A stretch of 64,000 bases of DNA, from positions 62,001 to 126,000 of the forward strand of contig NZ_JAKWBF010000008.1 of NCBI RefSeq assembly GCF_022513585.1. Direction: 5' to 3'. Every line of letters starts with the position of its first letter. Position 1 is the stretch's first letter. The notes under the pieces were generated by a model. The model made no database searches, was not told the origin of the DNA, and saw only the letters and a list, made by a program, of their open reading frames with translations. This DNA is from Gordonia gummivorans. Lineage in GTDB: Bacteria > Actinomycetota > Actinomycetes > Mycobacteriales > Mycobacteriaceae. The translations under genes were made by a program, and so were the position numbers. Of the stretch, positions 60,598 through 64,000 are shown piece by piece.

Positions 60598-61475
60598 ACG
60601 CCCCGGCCATCCTCACGCCCGCTCAGTGGCACGCTCGTCGTGACGCTTACGCCGACCGCGTCGAGCGGCTCGTCGGGCCGTACTTGCGTGCGCGGCGCAG
60701 CGGGGTCAAGCATCCCGTGCTCGATTTTCTGTTCACCTACTATTCGTCGCGTCCGGCGCACGTCCAGCGGTGGCATCCCGGCCTCGACACCGTGCTGTGC
60801 GACGCCGACGAGTACCTGGCGTTGCGCGGCTACCACCGGGTGGATGGTGGCGTCACCGCCGATCCCGACCACCTCGTCCGACGGTCGGAGAAGATCCGCG
60901 CAACCGTCGAACTCTTGGCGGTCACGGCGGGCCGATCCCCCCGTTTCGGGTGCTTCGGCCTGCACGAGTGGGCGATGGTCTACCGAACCGACGCCACCCG
61001 GCACGCCGTCCCGCTTCGGCTCGGCAGTGCCGGCACCGATTCGGTGGTCGAGTCGATGCCACTGCGCTGCACCCATTTCGACGCGTTCCGGTTCTTCACC
61101 GACGACGCCCGACCCCGCAACGCGGCGCCGCTGTCTCGAGACACGCAGGCCACACACGAACAGCCGGGATGCCTGCACGCCACGATGGACCTCTATCGGG
61201 CGTGCCTCACGATGACTCCATTTCTGCCTTCGGAACTGACCCTCGATGCGTTCGAGGTCGCGTTGTCGGCCCGCGAACTCGACATGCGAGCGAGCCCGTA
61301 CGACCTGCGTGAGTTCGGCTACCCGCCGGTCGCGATCGAAACACCCGAGGGTCGGGCTGCCTATGCCCGCGAGCAGACCGCGATCGCCGAGCGGGGCGCG
61401 GTGGTTCGGGCCGCTGTCGTCGAACGCGGACGTGCTCTGCTCGGAGAGCGTGTAGCAGGTCACCTAACCGGTTAG
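60594..61475 (+). CDS. Conserved actinobacterial protein, often labelled 3-methyladenine DNA glycosylase
   Basis: A 293-residue protein with GTG start overlapping the previous stop (GTGA). Conserved-looking blocks are HPVLDFLFTYYSSRPAHVQRWHPG, FGCFGLHEWAMVYR, PLRCTHFDAFRFFT and HEQPGCLHATMDLYRACL. From memory this family is usually called 3-methyladenine DNA glycosylase, but I see none of the helix-hairpin-helix or MPG motifs of known glycosylases, so the function is open. The His/Cys/Asp-rich blocks suggest a metal site. It is absent from the corresponding M. tuberculosis interval as I recall it. Confidence 0.7.
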   Translation: MNAPAILTPAQWHARRDAYADRVERLVGPYLRARRSGVKHPVLDFLFTYYSSRPAHVQRWHPGLDTVLCDADEYLALRGYHRVDGGVTADPDHLVRRSEKIRATVELLAVTAGRSPRFGCFGLHEWAMVYRTDATRHAVPLRLGSAGTDSVVESMPLRCTHFDAFRFFTDDARPRNAAPLSRDTQATHEQPGCLHATMDLYRACLTMTPFLPSELTLDAFEVALSARELDMRASPYDLREFGYPPVAIETPEGRAAYAREQTAIAERGAVVRAAVVERGRALLGERVAGHLTG

Positions 61476-61604
61476 CCAGGTGAAGACGCCCGTTACCGAC
61501 GAGTAGCATGGTTACGATCGAATACACCGATACTCCTCGCCCGGACCGAGGCGGACGCCTTTGCCCACGGTCCGACCGCGATGAGATTGCGCAGAAAGGC
61601 TGAC

Positions 61605-63800
61605 ATGTCCGACCGGATCACCGTCGACGGTTTGCAGGTCTCTTCCGTTCTCTACGACTTCATCAACAACGAGGCCCTCCCGGGTACCGGGGTCGACAAG
61701 GACGCCTTCTGGTCGGGTGCGGCTGCGGTCATCGCCGACCTCGCACCGCGCAACCGAGAGCTGCTCGCCGTACGTGACGACCTGCAGGCCAAGATCGACC
61801 AGTGGCACCGCGACCACAAGGGTGACCTGGACTTCGACGCCTACAAGGCCTTCCTCACCGACATCGGCTACCTGGTGGATGTGCCGGCCGACTTCCAGAT
61901 CAGCACCGCCAACGTCGACCGCGAGATCAGCGAGACCGCGGGTCCGCAGCTCGTCGTGCCGGTCCTCAACGCGCGGTTCGCACTCAATGCGTCCAACGCG
62001 CGCTGGGGTTCGCTGTACGACGCGCTCTACGGCACCGACGTCATCCCGGAGACCGACGGCGCCGAGAAGGGCAAGACCTACAACACTGTTCGCGGCGACA
62101 AGGTCATCGCGTACGCGAAGGACTTCCTCGACAAGGCAGTTCCGCTCGAGCAGTGCAGTTACACCGACGTCACCGGTTTCGCGATCACCAGTGCCGGCAG
62201 CGCCGACAATGCCGCGTCGGTTCAGGTCACCTTGGCCGACGGCACCACCTCGACGCTCGCCGATCCGTCGGCGTTCGCCGGCTACCGCGGCGATGCGACC
62301 TCACCGTCGTCGATCCTGCTCCGCAACAACGGTCTCTACCTCGACATCGAGATCGACCCGACCTCGCCGATCGGCAAGACCGATCCAGCGGGCATCAAGG
62401 ATGTCGTTATGGAGTCGGCTATCACGACGATCATGGACTTCGAGGACTCCGTGGCCGCCGTCGACGCCGACGACAAGGTGCTCGGCTACCGCAACTGGCT
62501 GGGCCTCAACAAGGGCGACCTGTCCGAAGAGGTCACCAAGGGCGGCAAGACCTTCACGCGTGTCCTCAACGGCAACCGTGAGTACAACGCACCCGACGGC
62601 ACCGGATTCGACCTGCACGGACGGTCCCTGCTGTTCGTCCGCAACGTCGGTCACCTGATGACCAACGACGCCATCCTCGACGCCGACGGCAACGAGGTGG
62701 GCGAGGGCATCCAGGATGCGCTGTTCACCTCGCTCATCGGCGTTCACGGATTGTCGACCGACGCCGGTGTCCAGAACTCGCGTACGGGATCGATCTACAT
62801 AGTCAAGCCGAAGATGCACGGCCCGGACGAGGTCGCCTTCACCGTCGAACTGTTCGGCCGAGTGGAGAAGGTCCTCGGTCTGCCCGAGAACACCCTCAAG
62901 GTCGGCATCATGGACGAAGAGCGCCGCACCACGGTGAATCTGAAGGCTTGCATCAAGGCGGCCGAAAGCCGTGTCGTGTTCATCAACACCGGCTTCCTCG
63001 ACCGCACCGGCGACGAGATCCACACCTCCATGGAGGCCGGTGCGATGATCCGCAAGGGCGAGATGAAGCAGCAGAAGTGGATGCTCGCCTACGAGGACTC
63101 CAACGTCGACATCGGTCTGCACGCCGGGCTGCAGCACCGCGCGCAGATCGGTAAGGGCATGTGGGCCATGACCGATCTGATGGCCGACATGGTGGAGCAG
63201 AAGATCGGTCAGCCCAAGGCCGGCGCCAGCACCGCGTGGGTGCCGTCGCCCACCGGCGCGACCCTGCACGCCATGCACTACCACCTGGTGGACGTCTTCG
63301 AGCGTCAGGACGAGATCGCCAAGCGCGATCCGGCGTCGGTCGACGACATCCTCACCATTCCGCTTGCGCCCAAGACGGATTGGACCGACGAGGAGAAGAA
63401 AGAGGAGCTCGACAACAACTGTCAGTCGATCCTCGGGTACGTCGTGCGCTGGATCGACCAGGGCGTGGGCTGTTCGAAGGTTCCCGACATCCACGACATC
63501 GCGCTCATGGAGGATCGGGCGACGCTGCGGATCTCCAGCCAGCTGCTCGCGAACTGGATTCACCACGACATCGTCACCGCCGACGATGTGGTGGCCGCCC
63601 TGAAGCGGATGGCGCCGGTGGTGGACCGGCAGAACGAGGGTGATCCCGAGTACCGGCCGATGGCTCCCGACTTCGACTCGAGCATCGCCTTCCAGGCCGC
63701 CAAGGAGTTGATCCTGGAGGGTGCGAAGCAGCCGAGCGGCTACACCGAGCCGATCCTGCATCGCCGTCGCCGCGAGTTCAAGGCCGCCGCGACGGTCTGA
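61605..63800 (+). CDS. glcB: Malate synthase G
   Basis: A 731-residue protein from ATG 61605 with AAAGG upstream. Length and order are those of the single-chain malate synthase G. The catalytic arginine lies in [20 protein letters not shown]-like metal and substrate motifs are in [20 protein letters not shown] and [28 protein letters not shown] is the C-terminal signature. It condenses glyoxylate with acetyl-CoA to malate in the glyoxylate shunt. A strong terminator follows at 63837. Confidence 0.97.
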   Translation: MSDRITVDGLQVSSVLYDFINNEALPGTGVDKDAFWSGAAAVIADLAPRNRELLAVRDDLQAKIDQWHRDHKGDLDFDAYKAFLTDIGYLVDVPADFQISTANVDREISETAGPQLVVPVLNARFALNASNARWGSLYDALYGTDVIPETDGAEKGKTYNTVRGDKVIAYAKDFLDKAVPLEQCSYTDVTGFAITSAGSADNAASVQVTLADGTTSTLADPSAFAGYRGDATSPSSILLRNNGLYLDIEIDPTSPIGKTDPAGIKDVVMESAITTIMDFEDSVAAVDADDKVLGYRNWLGLNKGDLSEEVTKGGKTFTRVLNGNREYNAPDGTGFDLHGRSLLFVRNVGHLMTNDAILDADGNEVGEGIQDALFTSLIGVHGLSTDAGVQNSRTGSIYIVKPKMHGPDEVAFTVELFGRVEKVLGLPENTLKVGIMDEERRTTVNLKACIKAAESRVVFINTGFLDRTGDEIHTSMEAGAMIRKGEMKQQKWMLAYEDSNVDIGLHAGLQHRAQIGKGMWAMTDLMADMVEQKIGQPKAGASTAWVPSPTGATLHAMHYHLVDVFERQDEIAKRDPASVDDILTIPLAPKTDWTDEEKKEELDNNCQSILGYVVRWIDQGVGCSKVPDIHDIALMEDRATLRISSQLLANWIHHDIVTADDVVAALKRMAPVVDRQNEGDPEYRPMAPDFDSSIAFQAAKELILEGAKQPSGYTEPILHRRRREFKAAATV

Positions 63801-63836
63801 TCACCCGGCCCGGAAGTCTCCGAGACGATAGACGAC

Positions 63837-63880
63837 GCCCCGGCCGCCTACCGCGCATCCCCGCGGTAGGCGGTCGGGGC
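63837..63880 (+). terminator. glcB: Hairpin terminator after glcB
   Basis: Arms 63837-63855 and 63862-63880 pair over 19 bases with a single G-T wobble and a six-base loop, 36 bases after the glcB stop. The rest of the window (63881-64000) shows no gene; a GGAGGGG near the right edge may be the ribosome site of the next gene. Confidence 0.8.
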
Positions 63881-64000
63881 GGTATCGTCAGACCCTGGTG
63901 ACCGCTTCTGCGTGTGTGATGGGTCTCGCACGCTGTGCGTGTTCGTGTCGCGGTCACCGACCGATCGAGACCGGCACGACAGCACGGAGGGGCACCGACC

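Noticed and set aside
62301-63761. 486-codon open frame opposite glcB
   Set aside because: Antisense shadow; glcB is unambiguous.

Overview
The window is high-GC DNA, densely coded on both strands, from a mycolic-acid actinobacterium. Gordonia or a close relative is my best guess (inference). Reasons: a furA-katG pair; two F420-type flavin/deazaflavin oxidoreductases; a 20-beta-hydroxysteroid-dehydrogenase-like SDR very close to the mycobacterial FabG3 pattern; actinobacterial recC-recB-recD; and a right-hand block (44775-63800) whose order ndh / ureDGFCBA / thioesterase / blaI / M56 / gnd / guaB1 / two CBS membrane proteins / glcB matches, from memory, the Mycobacterium tuberculosis Rv1854c-Rv1837c neighbourhood. 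I saw no tRNA, rRNA, transposase, phage gene or CRISPR array.

Layout. 1-9442: a truncated LAL-type regulator, then mostly single genes (nickel-binding-like, PQ-loop, DksA-like zinc finger, orphan AAA ATPase, PhoD-like phosphatase, VOC protein, FKBP lipoprotein, GXWXG protein) and a two-gene operon on the minus strand (coiled-coil protein plus nucleotidyltransferase). 9662-13861: a tight four-gene operon of hydrolases (trypsin-nuclease fusion, M43 metalloprotease, small protein, M28 peptidase), none with a signal peptide. This is the best candidate for an undescribed system. 14499-17790: F420-type oxidoreductase and furA-katG. 17957-21136: a GTP-cyclohydrolase-II-like protein, a DUF1688 protein and uracil phosphoribosyltransferase, with overlapping frames, which is the signature of the URC uracil-degradation pathway. 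21217-28956: transporter, lipid/steroid-type enzymes, AraC-DinB regulator, thioesterase, dienoyl-CoA-isomerase-like protein and a BadF-type kinase. 28971-33280: two paralogous membrane proteins and htpG. 33492-34247: LmbE-type deacetylase. 34669-43423: recC-recB-recD. 43436-46229: thioesterase, GNAT, ndh. 46885-53264: urease operon with an inserted HpcH/HpaI-like gene and a thioesterase. 53611-63800: BlaI/M56 pair, gnd, guaB1, CBS proteins, glcB.

The four sizeable gaps between convergent genes that hold extra DNA (5927-5991, 13862-14498, 34248-34668, 46230-46884) all contain members of one or two interspersed, hairpin-rich repeat families. Copies near 14.0-14.4 kb and 34.3-34.7 kb agree over about 330 bases in opposite orientation. 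Several genes end at or inside these repeats. They look like 3'-end elements or small non-autonomous mobile elements, and they are the second most interesting signal here.

Links between regions: the URC pathway releases urea, and the urease encoded about 26 kb away could consume it (inference). The RecBCD helicase-nuclease carries an in-frame 36-base tandem repeat in recD. All functions are from sequence reading alone; no database search was run.
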